Below, in pieces: positions 8,786-17,915 of a stretch of 64,000 nucleotides of DNA (positions are counted from its first letter, which is position 1; the number at the start of each line of letters is the position of its first letter). Origin of the DNA: Cupriavidus consociatus (GTDB lineage: Bacteria > Pseudomonadota > Gammaproteobacteria > Burkholderiales > Burkholderiaceae). Location of the stretch: contig NZ_JAGIQA010000007.1 of NCBI RefSeq assembly GCF_017814975.1, forward strand, positions 124,001 to 188,000. The letters run 5' to 3'. A model generated the notes under the pieces. It was not told where the DNA came from. It ran no database searches and saw only the letters and a list, made by a program, of their open reading frames with translations. The position numbers and the translations under genes were made by a program.

Positions 8786-9050
8786 CTTCCTTGCCGCCCC
8801 TGACGCCCATCACGATGGTCCCTTCCAGCACATAGATAAACCCATGCGCATCGTGGCGATGGATCGGGTCGGCACCGCCTGGCGGGTATTCCACCATGAT
8901 GATCTGCACTTCCTTGCCGGGGTATTGCGGCAAGGGCTCGGTCGTCAGCAGCGTGACCTTGGCTTCCGGGGGTGCCGCCACCGCCGGCTGCACGGCCAGC
9001 AGGCCGCTGAGCATCAGCGCGGCGATGCCGTATTGTCGGGCGCGTTTCAT
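8640..9050 (-). CDS. Secreted cupin-domain protein
   Basis: 136 residues: a signal peptide (about 1-25, hydrophobic core ALMLSGLLAV, cut after AVA) followed by one cupin barrel. The two metal-binding cupin motifs are visible: PIHRHDAHGFIYVLEG (His-x-His) and PDDIHSV (third His). Small periplasmic cupins of this type are usually uncharacterised metal-binding proteins. It begins five bases after the stop of the AhpD-like gene, so the two probably form an operon. Confidence 0.85.
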   Translation of the reverse strand: MKRARQYGIAALMLSGLLAVQPAVAAPPEAKVTLLTTEPLPQYPGKEVQIIMVEYPPGGADPIHRHDAHGFIYVLEGTIVMGVRGGKEVTLTPGQTWHEGPDDIHSVGRNASNTQPAKFLVMLLKNKGAPILTPVK

Positions 9051-9055
9051 GATGG

Positions 9056-9535
9056 CTATTCCAGGTTGGCCTTGTCGAGGCCGTAGGCTTTGTCGGAAGA
9101 ACCCGGCACGGTACGGAAGGCCACGTTCACGCGGTTCCAGCCGTTGATGGACATGACCAGGAAGGTCAGGTCGGACAGTTCCTTCTCGGACAGATGTTCG
9201 CGCACGCGCTCATAGACGTCGTCGGGCACGCCCTGCGCCGGGAGGTTCGTCAGTACTTCGGTCCATGCCAGCGCGGCGCGTTCGCGCGGCTGGAACAGCG
9301 TCGATTCGCGCCAGATCGCCACATGGTGCAGGCGCAGCTCGCGCTCGCCGTGGATACGGGCCTGCTTGACGTGCATGTCGAGGCAGAAGCCGCAGCCGTT
9401 GAGCTGCGAGGCACGGACCTCGACGAGGTCGCGGATCGACGCCTCGATCGCGCTGTTGTCGAGCAGCGTGGAGAATTCCAGGTACTTCTTGAACAGCTCG
9501 GGGGATTGCTTGATGTAGTTGATGCGTTGCGTCAT
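9056..9535 (-). CDS. Carboxymuconolactone decarboxylase/AhpD-like protein
   Basis: 159 residues with the alkylhydroperoxidase AhpD core: VRASQLNGCGFCLDMHVKQA carries the CxxC pair and the His three residues later, and an upstream Glu (DLVEVR) completes the proton-relay set. Family members reduce peroxides through the cysteine pair and a partner thiol system. The ATG at 9535 follows AGGAGATACC. First gene of a two-gene unit with the secreted cupin. General function in thiol redox or peroxide removal is well supported; the exact substrate is not. Confidence 0.9.
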   Translation of the reverse strand: MTQRINYIKQSPELFKKYLEFSTLLDNSAIEASIRDLVEVRASQLNGCGFCLDMHVKQARIHGERELRLHHVAIWRESTLFQPRERAALAWTEVLTNLPAQGVPDDVYERVREHLSEKELSDLTFLVMSINGWNRVNVAFRTVPGSSDKAYGLDKANLE

Positions 9536-9995
9536 GGTATCTCCTGCTCGATTGGTATTGCGGTGCCTTGGTGGCCCCTTCGCGGCGCGGCGCCGCCTGC
9601 AACAAAAGCCTAGCTGGCCGGCATCGCCGGCGCCAGTTCAAAGTCATGCCGGCTCGGGCCGGCACTGCGTCCGTCTCGCGCCGGGCATGGAGCGCGCGTG
9701 CGACGCGGGAAATTGCTGCGAACGCAGCTTAGTTGCTTCCGTCCGGTTGAGCAGCCCCCAGCGCTTGCACGCAGCTTCCAAGACTGCCGAACGATCGCGC
9801 CGGCACGGCACCATGGCAAGGCGCGCATCGGGGTCACTGCCCTGCTGCGGCAACCCTGACTGCGGAGGCATGCGTGCGGCATTCCGGACTAGGCCAGCCC
9901 GTCGGCCGCGCCTAGAATAGGCTGACACCACGGCACACGGCACGGACGCCGCTGCCATTCCCGGATCCGGATCCCGACAGACGGAGGCGCGAATC
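9536..9995. other. 460-base stretch without a convincing gene
   Basis: No frame shows a protein-like translation. It holds the promoter side of the AhpD/cupin operon and of the plus-strand cupin gene. Small hairpins are visible: TGCCGGC-TCGG-GCCGGCA at 9647-9664 and GCTGCG-AA-CGCAGC at 9715-9728. GGATCCGGATCC at 9963-9974 is a short direct repeat. Confidence 0.6.
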
Positions 9996-10448
9996 ATGAA
10001 GCCAGAACCCTTTGTGGTCACGCCGGACACGTATGCCCGCGCGCTCAACGTGGTCGGGGAAAAGATCACCGTGCTCGCTTCCAACGCCGCCACGCAGGGC
10101 TACGAAGTCTTCCTGCAGCAAGGCGACGAAGGCACCGGTCCGCCGCCGCACTGCCATGACTGGGATGAATCGTTCTTCGTGACCAGAGGGACGATCGAGA
10201 TCGGCTACGGCGGGCAGGTCTTCCAGGCGGTTGCCGGCACCTTTGTCCATGTGCCGGCGGGTACGGTGCACTACTTCCGTTTCGGCGCCGGGGGCGGCGA
10301 AATGGTTTCGGTCACCAGCCACAACGGCAACGCCTCGCGCCTGTTCACGCAGCTGGATGAAGAGATCCCACCCGGCCCGCCGGACTTCGAAAAACTGCTG
10401 GCCGTGGCGCAGGCGTGTGGCGTGACCGTGCCGCTACCTGAACACTGA
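9996..10448 (+). CDS. Cupin-domain protein
   Basis: 150-residue cytosolic single-domain cupin. Motif 1 is PPHCHDWDESFFVTRG (His-x-His, Glu) and motif 2 is VPAGTVHYF (third His), so a mononuclear metal site is expected. It starts at an ATG preceded by GACGGAGGCGCGAATC. No neighbour indicates a pathway. Such proteins include dioxygenases, isomerases and non-enzymatic small-molecule binders. Confidence 0.88.
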   Translation: MKPEPFVVTPDTYARALNVVGEKITVLASNAATQGYEVFLQQGDEGTGPPPHCHDWDESFFVTRGTIEIGYGGQVFQAVAGTFVHVPAGTVHYFRFGAGGGEMVSVTSHNGNASRLFTQLDEEIPPGPPDFEKLLAVAQACGVTVPLPEH

Positions 10449-10606
10449 TACCACCGACCCCGCTGCTAATTTGCACCGACCTCGGCCAGATCCCTCGCCG
10501 GGGGCATATGGTTCTGCGCATACCTTGGTTCCCTTGCCCCCATGGCTCGACTATGGTGAAAGCATTCCCCCGCGCATGCCAGTCGCCGGGGGCCGCGAGG
10601 AGGGTT

Positions 10607-10720
10607 ATGGACCTGCTTGACTGGATAACCGCCGTGGCAACCGTGGTTCTGGTGTATGCCGCGTTGCGTCATCCGCTTTATCCGCCCGGCTGGAACCGCC
10701 GGGAAAACGACCGCTCGTGA
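10607..10720 (+). CDS. 37-residue single-span membrane peptide
   Basis: MDLLDWITAVATVVLVYAAL is an acidic start followed by one membrane helix (about 4-20), then a Pro/Arg-rich cytoplasmic-type tail ending RRENDRS. Although short, it has a near-perfect ribosome-binding site (GAGGAGGGTT before ATG) and is followed four bases after its stop by an intrinsic terminator. That combination argues strongly for expression. No family recognised; it could be an accessory subunit of a membrane complex or a membrane-stress peptide. Confidence 0.65.
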   Translation: MDLLDWITAVATVVLVYAALRHPLYPPGWNRRENDRS

Positions 10721-10724
10721 CGGG

Positions 10725-10747
10725 GCCGCCGCTTGGCGGCTCTTTTG
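10725..10747 (+). terminator. Intrinsic terminator after the small membrane peptide
   Basis: GCCGCC-GCTT-GGCGGC is a perfect six-pair stem with a four-base loop, followed directly by TCTTTTGTG. It begins four bases past the TGA of the 37-residue gene. Confidence 0.8.
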
Positions 10748-10904
10748 TGTTTGCCTCATGCCACTGCCAGCGCGTCGGTCTCGCGCTTGCGCTCCTTCTT
10801 TGCATCGGCCGCATATCGAATGATGAAAGCTCCCCAGGCCGCGCGCGAGTGGTACAGCTCTTGCAGCTGCCCTGCTAACCATCGGCCTGCAGAGGAGAGT
10901 CGCC

Positions 10905-11345
10905 GTGCGCACACCTGCCAGTATTGCCAAACACCCGATTCATCCGATGCTGGTCGCCATCCCCATCGGTCTCTGGATCCTTTCCTTCGCCTGCGACCTG
11001 ATTCGCTATTTCGGCGGCACCAGTCCCAACTGGGGCGTGGTCGCGCTCTACAGCCTCGTCGGCGGCATTATCGGCGCGCTGCTGGCCGCCTTGCCGGGCC
11101 TGATCGACCTGCTCTCGCTGCGCGGCGGCCTGCGCCGCATTGCCTTGATGCACATGGGCATCAACCTCACCGTGGTGGCACTCTATGTCGTCAACGCCTG
11201 GCTGCGCATGCGCGGGACGGACACGCTGGCCGTCCTGTTGTCGGCCGTGTCGATCGGGCTGCTCCTTGTTTCAGGCTGGCTGGGCGGAAAGATGGTGCAT
11301 GTGCATGGCGTCGGCGTGGTGACGCCGCCTGACCCGGTCCGCTGA
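10905..11345 (+). CDS. DUF2231 four-helix membrane protein
   Basis: 146 residues with four predicted membrane helices and the family opening HPIHPMLVAIPIG. DUF2231 proteins are inner-membrane proteins, some with haem-binding or electron-transfer associations, most uncharacterised. The His residues in HPIHP and in MHMG could bind a cofactor. GTG start at 10905 with AGAGGAGAG upstream. It appears to be transcribed alone. Confidence 0.88.
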   Translation: MRTPASIAKHPIHPMLVAIPIGLWILSFACDLIRYFGGTSPNWGVVALYSLVGGIIGALLAALPGLIDLLSLRGGLRRIALMHMGINLTVVALYVVNAWLRMRGTDTLAVLLSAVSIGLLLVSGWLGGKMVHVHGVGVVTPPDPVR

Positions 11346-11377
11346 AAATTGGGCGCGGCGTGGCGGGCGTGTAAATC

Positions 11378-12259
11378 TTGCACGGCGTGCAATCTCCCCG
11401 GTACGGTTTGCGGCGCCGCAGGCAGTGCGGCACCCTGGCGCTCGCCGCCGCGGCATTCGGCACGACCTGCGCGGCACAGGACCTCGATGAGGTGGAACGT
11501 CCGCTTTGGGAAATCGGCCTTGGTTTCGGCGGCATTACCTTGCCGCATTACCGCGGCTCGGACCAACGCGCCAGCCTGCTGTTTCCCGTGCCCTATTTCA
11601 TCTACCGTGGCGAGCACCTGCGCGCCGACCGCAATGGCGTGCGCGGCAAGCTGTTCGACAGCGACCGTGTCGAACTCAACGTCAGCCTGGGACTCTCCCT
11701 GCCGGTGAAGAGCGGCGACGATGAAGCGCGCCGCGGCATGCCCGACCTGAAGACCGCGGTGGAAATCGGCCCCTCGCTGAACCTGACGCTATGGCACTCC
11801 GGCTCGGACCGCACCCGCCTCGATCTGCGGCTGCCGGTGCGGCTGGCATTGACAGTGGAATCGTCGCCCCGCGCAATCGGCTGGATCTTCTCGCCGAACC
11901 TGCATCTCGATATCGCCGACGTGGGCGGCTTCGCGGGCTGGAACCTGGGCGTCACGGCCGGGCCGCTGTTCGCTACCGCACGCTACAACCAGTACTTCTA
12001 TGCGGTCGACGCGCAGTTCGCGACCGCGACGCGCCCGGCCTACGTGGCCCATGGCGGCTACGCCGGCAGCATGGCGACGGCAACGCTGTCGCACCGCTTC
12101 CGCCACGTCTGGCTGGGTGCGTTCATGCGCTATGACCGGCTCGACGGCGCGACCTTCGAAAACAGCCCGCTGGTCCGGCAAAAGGACGCGCTCGCGGCCG
12201 GCGTGGCACTGACCTGGATCTTCGGCGAATCGGCGACGCGGGTTCCCAGCCGGGAATAG
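11378..12259 (+). CDS. MipA/OmpV-family outer-membrane protein
   Basis: 293 residues: a signal peptide with Arg-rich n-region and AAAAFGTTCAA, then an outer-membrane beta-barrel typical of MipA/OmpV: WEIGLGFGGITLPHYRGSD at the N terminus, alternating hydrophobic strands, and a C-terminal strand near LTWIFG. MipA is a scaffold for murein synthases; OmpV relatives act as adhesins or porins. The start is uncertain: TTG at 11378 or GTG at 11387, neither with a clear ribosome-binding site. It is convergent with the MurA homologue. Confidence 0.85.
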   Translation: MHGVQSPRYGLRRRRQCGTLALAAAAFGTTCAAQDLDEVERPLWEIGLGFGGITLPHYRGSDQRASLLFPVPYFIYRGEHLRADRNGVRGKLFDSDRVELNVSLGLSLPVKSGDDEARRGMPDLKTAVEIGPSLNLTLWHSGSDRTRLDLRLPVRLALTVESSPRAIGWIFSPNLHLDIADVGGFAGWNLGVTAGPLFATARYNQYFYAVDAQFATATRPAYVAHGGYAGSMATATLSHRFRHVWLGAFMRYDRLDGATFENSPLVRQKDALAAGVALTWIFGESATRVPSRE

Positions 12260-12312
12260 CGCGCCAAACCCGGCACACCGGCGCATGCGAAGTCAATGTG
12301 ACGATCGACGAT

Positions 12313-12337
12313 GCCGGCAACGCGATGCGCTGCCGGC
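12313..12337. terminator. Inverted repeat between convergent genes
   Basis: GCCGGCA and TGCCGGC are separated by 11 bases in the 89-base gap between the OmpV-type gene and the MurA homologue. Position suggests a shared transcription stop, but no T-tract follows on either strand. Confidence 0.35.
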
Positions 12338-12348
12338 GGAGCTTTGAA

Positions 12349-13650
12349 TCATTCCTCGCTGGTCCACTCGACATGAACGCCGAGGCTGCGCAGGTTCTCG
12401 ACAAAACGCGGATGCGCGCGCCGGATCGGCGTGGCGTTGCGGATTTCCGAGCGGCCTTCGATGCTGGCCGCGACCATGAACAGCGCGATCGCGACGCGGA
12501 TGATGTACGGGCTTTCCACCACCGCCGGGGTCAGCGGGTTGCCGCCGAAGGTGATCAGCCGGTGCGGGTCCGACTGGAACACATGCGCGCCGAACTTCGA
12601 CAGCTCGCCGGTCCAGCCGAGCGCGCCGTCGTAGATCTTGTTCCAGAACATCGCATTGCCCTGCGCACGCACGCCAAGCGCGATAAAGATCGGCAGCAGG
12701 TCGACCGGGAAGTACGGCCACGGCGCGGCTTCCACTTTGGTCAGCACATTGCTGGTGAAAGGCGTCTGCACCTTCAGCGGCCCCTGCAGCAGCGCGCGCG
12801 ACCAGCCGCCCTCATGCACCACCTGCACACCAAACTTGGCAAAGGTGCGGTCGATCAGCGGAAAATTGTCCGGCGTGCTGTTGCGCACCACCACGTCACC
12901 GCCGGTGATCGCGCCCAGTGCGAGGAAAGTGGTGATTTCGTGGAAATCTTCCTCGAAGGTGAACTCGCCCCCGCGCAGCCGGCCACCGCCGCGCACGGTC
13001 AGCCGCGAGGTGCCGATGCCGTCGATGTCGGCGCCAATCATCTGCATGAAGCGGCAGAACTCCTGCACATGCGGCTCGGACGCGGCATTGGTCAGCGTCG
13101 ATTCGCCTTCGGCGGCGGCCGCGCACAGCACGAAGTTCTCGGTGGTGGTGACCGAGGCATAGTCGAGCCAGTGGTGCGTGGGCTTCAGCGGGCCGCCGCT
13201 GCGCACCAGCAGCGAGCCGCTGGCGCGCTCCACTGCGCCGCCGAACGAGCGGAAGATGTCGACGTGCGGGTCGATTTCGCGCACGCCCAGCGTGCAGCCC
13301 TTGACGTTGTCTTCCAGCCGCGCCACGCCGAAGCGGGCCAGCAGCGGCGGCACCAGCATGATCGACGAGCGCATTTCTTCCGGCAGGCGGTGCGTGGCCG
13401 CGTCGAAGATGGTGTCGCGGTGGTGCAGGTCGAGCGTGCCGGTCGCTTCATCGAGACGGACATCACTGCCCAGCATGCGGAAAATATCGAGGATCTTGCG
13501 GACATCGGTGATGTCCGGCACGCCGTGCAGGCGCAGCGGCTGGTCGGTCAGCAGCGTGGCGCAAAGCACCGGCAGCACTGCATTCTTGTTGGCCGAAGGG
13601 ATGATGCGGCCGCGCAGGGGCGTGCCACCGTGGACGATGAGATTGGACAT
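12349..13650 (-). CDS. murA: MurA-family UDP-N-acetylglucosamine enolpyruvyl transferase homologue
   Basis: 433-residue EPSP-synthase-fold protein. MurA transfers enolpyruvate from PEP to UDP-GlcNAc in the first step of peptidoglycan synthesis and is the fosfomycin target. Lys22-Asn23 (SANKNAVLPVL) match E. coli numbering, the fosfomycin-reactive Cys is present as Cys119 in GCTLGVREIDPH, and FPVD carries the catalytic Asp. The C-terminal third departs from E. coli MurA: the MHVPELSRMGA region is WTGELSKFGAHV and the DLRASA motif is absent. It has no mur/div or histidine-operon neighbours and may be a second MurA paralogue. The ATG at 13650 is chosen by homology; weak ribosome-binding site. 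Confidence 0.85.
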   Translation of the reverse strand: MSNLIVHGGTPLRGRIIPSANKNAVLPVLCATLLTDQPLRLHGVPDITDVRKILDIFRMLGSDVRLDEATGTLDLHHRDTIFDAATHRLPEEMRSSIMLVPPLLARFGVARLEDNVKGCTLGVREIDPHVDIFRSFGGAVERASGSLLVRSGGPLKPTHHWLDYASVTTTENFVLCAAAAEGESTLTNAASEPHVQEFCRFMQMIGADIDGIGTSRLTVRGGGRLRGGEFTFEEDFHEITTFLALGAITGGDVVVRNSTPDNFPLIDRTFAKFGVQVVHEGGWSRALLQGPLKVQTPFTSNVLTKVEAAPWPYFPVDLLPIFIALGVRAQGNAMFWNKIYDGALGWTGELSKFGAHVFQSDPHRLITFGGNPLTPAVVESPYIIRVAIALFMVAASIEGRSEIRNATPIRRAHPRFVENLRSLGVHVEWTSEE

Positions 13651-13741
13651 GGGCGAAGCGGTCGGGTGGCGGAAAAGGCAGATCCGGTAAAACAAGCGTC
13701 CGGCATTGTACTGTCCCCGGGCGCCGCGCCGGCTCGCGCAG

Positions 13742-13765
13742 AAAAACGCCGCCGGCCCCGCCGGC
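13742..13765 (-). terminator. Probable terminator downstream of the minus-strand VWA gene
   Basis: Read on the minus strand, GCCGGC-GGG-GCCGGC is followed by GGCG and TTTTT. It lies about 80 bases past the VWA gene stop and before the MurA homologue. Confidence 0.5.
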
Positions 13766-13843
13766 TATGAGATGACCCTTACTGGCCCTTACTGACCCCT
13801 ACCCCCGTCACGGCGTGACGCAGCCTGCGCTTGTCCGCGCCGG

Positions 13844-14905
13844 TCAGCGCCGGAACCACAGCAGCGACAGCGCGGATGCCAGCACCAGCAGCAGCACCGC
13901 CGCCGCCGACAACAGCGCACTCAGCTCGGTTTCCCGGCGTTCCAGCGCAAAACGGGCGCTGAGCTGGCGATAGACCTTGGTCAGGTCGGCGGCCGATCCC
14001 GCCTGGAAGTACTCGCCGCCCGTCAGCGTCGCCACCGCGCGCAGGGCTGGTTCGTCGAGTTGCATGAAGTACGCGAGGCTCGACTCCGGCACGCCGCCGC
14101 CCTGGGGCGAACCGAAGCCCACGGTATAGACGCGCACGCCGCGCTCGGCCGCCATGCGCGCGGCGTCGATCGGGTCCGGGCCGGTGGTGCGGCGGCCGTC
14201 GCTGAGCAGGATCACCGCACCATGCCGGTATGCGCCCGGCTGCATCGGCTGGCGCGCCTGCTCGCGCTTGCGCGCGGCCTCCGCGGCAGCAGCCTCGTCG
14301 AGCGAGGGCGCGCGGCCGAACAGGGTCGCGCTGTCGCTGAAGAGAATCGCCTCCAGGTCGATGCCGTCGTCGGGAAACAGCACCGCCAGTGCCTGGATCA
14401 GTCCGCTGCCGGTGGCGGTGCCGCGCTGCAGCTGGACCCGATCCAGCGCGTCGAGCATGTCCTGGCGGTTGCTGGTCGGCGGCAGCACCACGGTTGCGGT
14501 GGCGGCGAAGGAGACGATGCCGAGCCGCACGCTGGCCGGAAGTCCCACGATCAGGTCACGCGCGGCCTGCTGCGCCGCGGCGATGCGCGTGGGCGGCACA
14601 TCGGTGGCCTCCATGCTGCGCGAGGTGTCCATGGCCAGCACCAGCGTGATGGTGTCTGACGGCAGGGTGACCGTTGCGGTGGGTCGCGCGCACGCCAGCA
14701 GCGCCGCGCCCAGCGCGACCAGGAACAGCAATGGAGGGAGGTGACGCCGCAGGCGTTGGCGCGGGCCGAGCGCGGCGCGGGGCAGCGCAAGGCTGGCATA
14801 CAGCAGGGCGGATTTCTTGCGCCGCGCGAGCAGGTACAGGTAGGCAGCTGCCAGCACCGGGAGCGCCAGCAGCAACCAGAGCATCTGCGGCCAGAGAAAC
14901 TGCAT
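13844..14905 (-). CDS. BatA-like von Willebrand factor A membrane protein
   Basis: 353 residues: two N-terminal membrane helices (about 5-25 and 55-75), a VWA domain with an intact MIDAS (DTSRSM at 93-98) and a C-terminal membrane helix. This is the layout of the BatA/BatB proteins encoded with MoxR ATPases, which are thought to act as metal-dependent adaptors in envelope assembly or stress. It is divergent from the protease-MoxR-DUF58-VWA operon and resembles the VWA protein at 17912-18997 (both open FLWP-MLW), so the two are probably paralogous partners. The ATG follows AAGGAGCAGGGC. Confidence 0.9.
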   Translation of the reverse strand: MQFLWPQMLWLLLALPVLAAAYLYLLARRKKSALLYASLALPRAALGPRQRLRRHLPPLLFLVALGAALLACARPTATVTLPSDTITLVLAMDTSRSMEATDVPPTRIAAAQQAARDLIVGLPASVRLGIVSFAATATVVLPPTSNRQDMLDALDRVQLQRGTATGSGLIQALAVLFPDDGIDLEAILFSDSATLFGRAPSLDEAAAAEAARKREQARQPMQPGAYRHGAVILLSDGRRTTGPDPIDAARMAAERGVRVYTVGFGSPQGGGVPESSLAYFMQLDEPALRAVATLTGGEYFQAGSAADLTKVYRQLSARFALERRETELSALLSAAAVLLLVLASALSLLWFRR

Positions 14906-14979
14906 GCCCTGCTCCTTGGCGCGTGGTTAAGAGGATGGTACTGTATTTTTTAAGGCGGGACGGGACCTGGGGGGCTGCG

Positions 14980-15903
14980 ATGAAACGGGTGACGATCTAC
15001 GGGCTGGTCTCGGCGGCGGTCGTCGTGGTCATCGCAGCGGGCACGGCCATCGCCCTGCGGTCGCAGACGCCAGCCCGCGTGCTCAAGCAGGCAGACATCG
15101 ACGCCGCGGTGCTGCACACGCTGCAGACCAAGAGCCTGCCGTCGCGCACCGCCAGGGCGGCCGAGGCGGTCCGCGAATCGGTGGTCGAGATCCGCAGCTA
15201 CACGCTGGAAGACGATCCCGTGGAAGCGGCCTCGGCGCCGAAGGCCAAGCGTGATCCCCCTGCCACACGCCGCAAATCGTCGCCAGCCTCGCAGCCTGCG
15301 CCACAGGACGAGCTTGCCAGGCGCGAACCGCCCGCCGGCAAGGATCCGGCCGGCGGCAAGCGCGAAGCGCGCCACATCGGCTCGGGCGTGGTCGTGACCG
15401 AAACCGGCATGGTGCTGACCAGCTACCACGTCGTCGCCGATGCCAAGCGGCTGGAGGTCAGGTTCCACGATGGCCACATGGCCGAAGCCACCGTGGTGCA
15501 GGCCATCCCCGAAAAAGACCTTGCCGTGCTACGGCCCAAGTCCATTCCCGACGACCTGCCGGCGGCGACACTCGGCTCCAGCCGTGAACTGGCGCCCGGC
15601 AGCGAAGTCGTGGCGGTCGGCTTCCCCTTCGGCATCGGACCGTCGGTGTCGGCCGGCGTGGTTTCCGGGCTCGACCGCCATTTCGTCTCGCCCGACCGCA
15701 AGCAGAGCCTGGACAAGCTCATCCAGTTCGACGCAGCCGCCAACCCGGGCAATTCGGGCGGGCCGCTGGTGAACATGGACGGCGAAGTGATCGGCATCGT
15801 CACCGCCATCCTCAACCCTAACCAGAGCGGCACTTTCCTCGGTATCGGCTTTGCCGTCACCATCGAGAGCGCCGGCGTTGCCATCGGATCTTCTCCTTTC
15901 TGA
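14980..15903 (+). CDS. Membrane-anchored trypsin-like (HtrA-type) serine protease without PDZ domain
   Basis: 307 residues: an N-terminal membrane anchor (about 6-26), a Pro/Lys/Ala-rich linker (80-130), and an S1C protease domain. The catalytic triad is intact: His150 (TSYHVV), Asp180 (EKDLAVL), Ser259 (NPGNSGGP). The chain ends soon after GIGFAVTIES, where DegP/DegS proteins continue into a PDZ domain, so the PDZ regulatory part is missing. The ATG at 14980 follows a GGGGGG tract. First gene of an operon with MoxR, DUF58 and VWA genes, suggesting proteolysis linked to this chaperone-like module. Such a partner is unusual for MoxR loci. Confidence 0.88.
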   Translation: MKRVTIYGLVSAAVVVVIAAGTAIALRSQTPARVLKQADIDAAVLHTLQTKSLPSRTARAAEAVRESVVEIRSYTLEDDPVEAASAPKAKRDPPATRRKSSPASQPAPQDELARREPPAGKDPAGGKREARHIGSGVVVTETGMVLTSYHVVADAKRLEVRFHDGHMAEATVVQAIPEKDLAVLRPKSIPDDLPAATLGSSRELAPGSEVVAVGFPFGIGPSVSAGVVSGLDRHFVSPDRKQSLDKLIQFDAAANPGNSGGPLVNMDGEVIGIVTAILNPNQSGTFLGIGFAVTIESAGVAIGSSPF

Positions 15904-15916
15904 AACGTGGGGGCCT

Positions 15917-16907
<991 letters not shown>

Positions 16908-16930
<23 letters not shown>

Positions 16931-17915
16931 GCGCCGCCGGCAGGCGGAGGCCGCCGCGAAGGCCTCCGCGGCCCCCGCGGCCGCCAACGCGGCAGTGGCC
17001 GCGGTCGGGTCGAAGCAGACCGAGGCGCTGCTGCGCCGGCTCGAATGGACCGTGGTGCGCCGCCTCGACGGGCTGCTGCAGGGCGACTACCGCACGCTGT
17101 TCCGCGGCTTCGGGCTGGACCTGGCCGACCTGCGCGAATACCGCCCCGGCGACGACGTGCGCCATATCGACTGGAACGTGACCGCGCGGCTGCAAACCCC
17201 GCACGTGCGCGAGTTCCAGGAAGACCGTGATGTCTCCGCGTGGTTCGTGCTGGACCTGAGCGGGTCGGTCGAATTCGGCTCGGGCGCGGTGCGCAAGCGC
17301 GACCTGCTCACCGACTTCACCACGGTGATGGCGCTGCTGCTGACGCGCTACGGCAACCGCGTCGGCGCCGTGCTCTATGGCGGCGCCACCGGCAAGGCTG
17401 CGACCGTGATCCCGGCGCGTTCGGGCAGGCGCCAGCTGCTGCACGTGCTCGACCGCATGCATGCCACGCCGCCGGCCTGCCCTGGCGAGACCCGCCTGCG
17501 CGACCTGCTGGAGCAGGCACGCCTGGTAGCCAGGCGGCGCTCGGTGGTGTTCGTCGTGTCCGACTTCATCAGCGCGACGGGCTGGCAGGCATCGCTCGGC
17601 ATGCTGGCGCGGCGCCACGAAGTGGTCGCGGTGCGGCTGGTCGATCCGCTCGAACTGGCCCTGCCCGACCTGGGCCTGGTCGTGCTGCAGGATGCCGAGA
17701 GCGCCGAGCAGATCTTCGTCGACACGCATGACCCGGCTTTCCGCAAGCGCTTCGCCGCGGCCGCCGGGGCGCGCGAGGCCGAGCTGCACCAGGCCTTCGC
17801 GCGCGCCGGCGTGCAATGCCTGACGCTGTCGACCTACGCCCGGCTGGACCTGGCGCTGCTGAGTTTCACGCGCCAGCGGCGCCACCGGCAAGGCACCGCC
17901 AGGGGGGCGGCATGA
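16908..17915 (+). CDS. DUF58 protein of the MoxR module
   Basis: 335 residues. It contains the DUF58 signature YRPGDDVRHIDWNVTAR (about 80-96) followed by a VWA-like region with DLSGSVEFG in place of a strict MIDAS. DUF58 proteins are almost always encoded directly after moxR and are thought to be cytosolic partners of the ATPase. It overlaps moxR by 23 bases and the next gene by four (ATGA). The Ala-rich N-terminal tail (10-35) is low complexity. Confidence 0.92.

Noticed and set aside
13806-13820. CGTCAC-GGC-GTGACG as a terminator
   Set aside because: Short stem without T-tract; the better candidate lies at 13742-13765.
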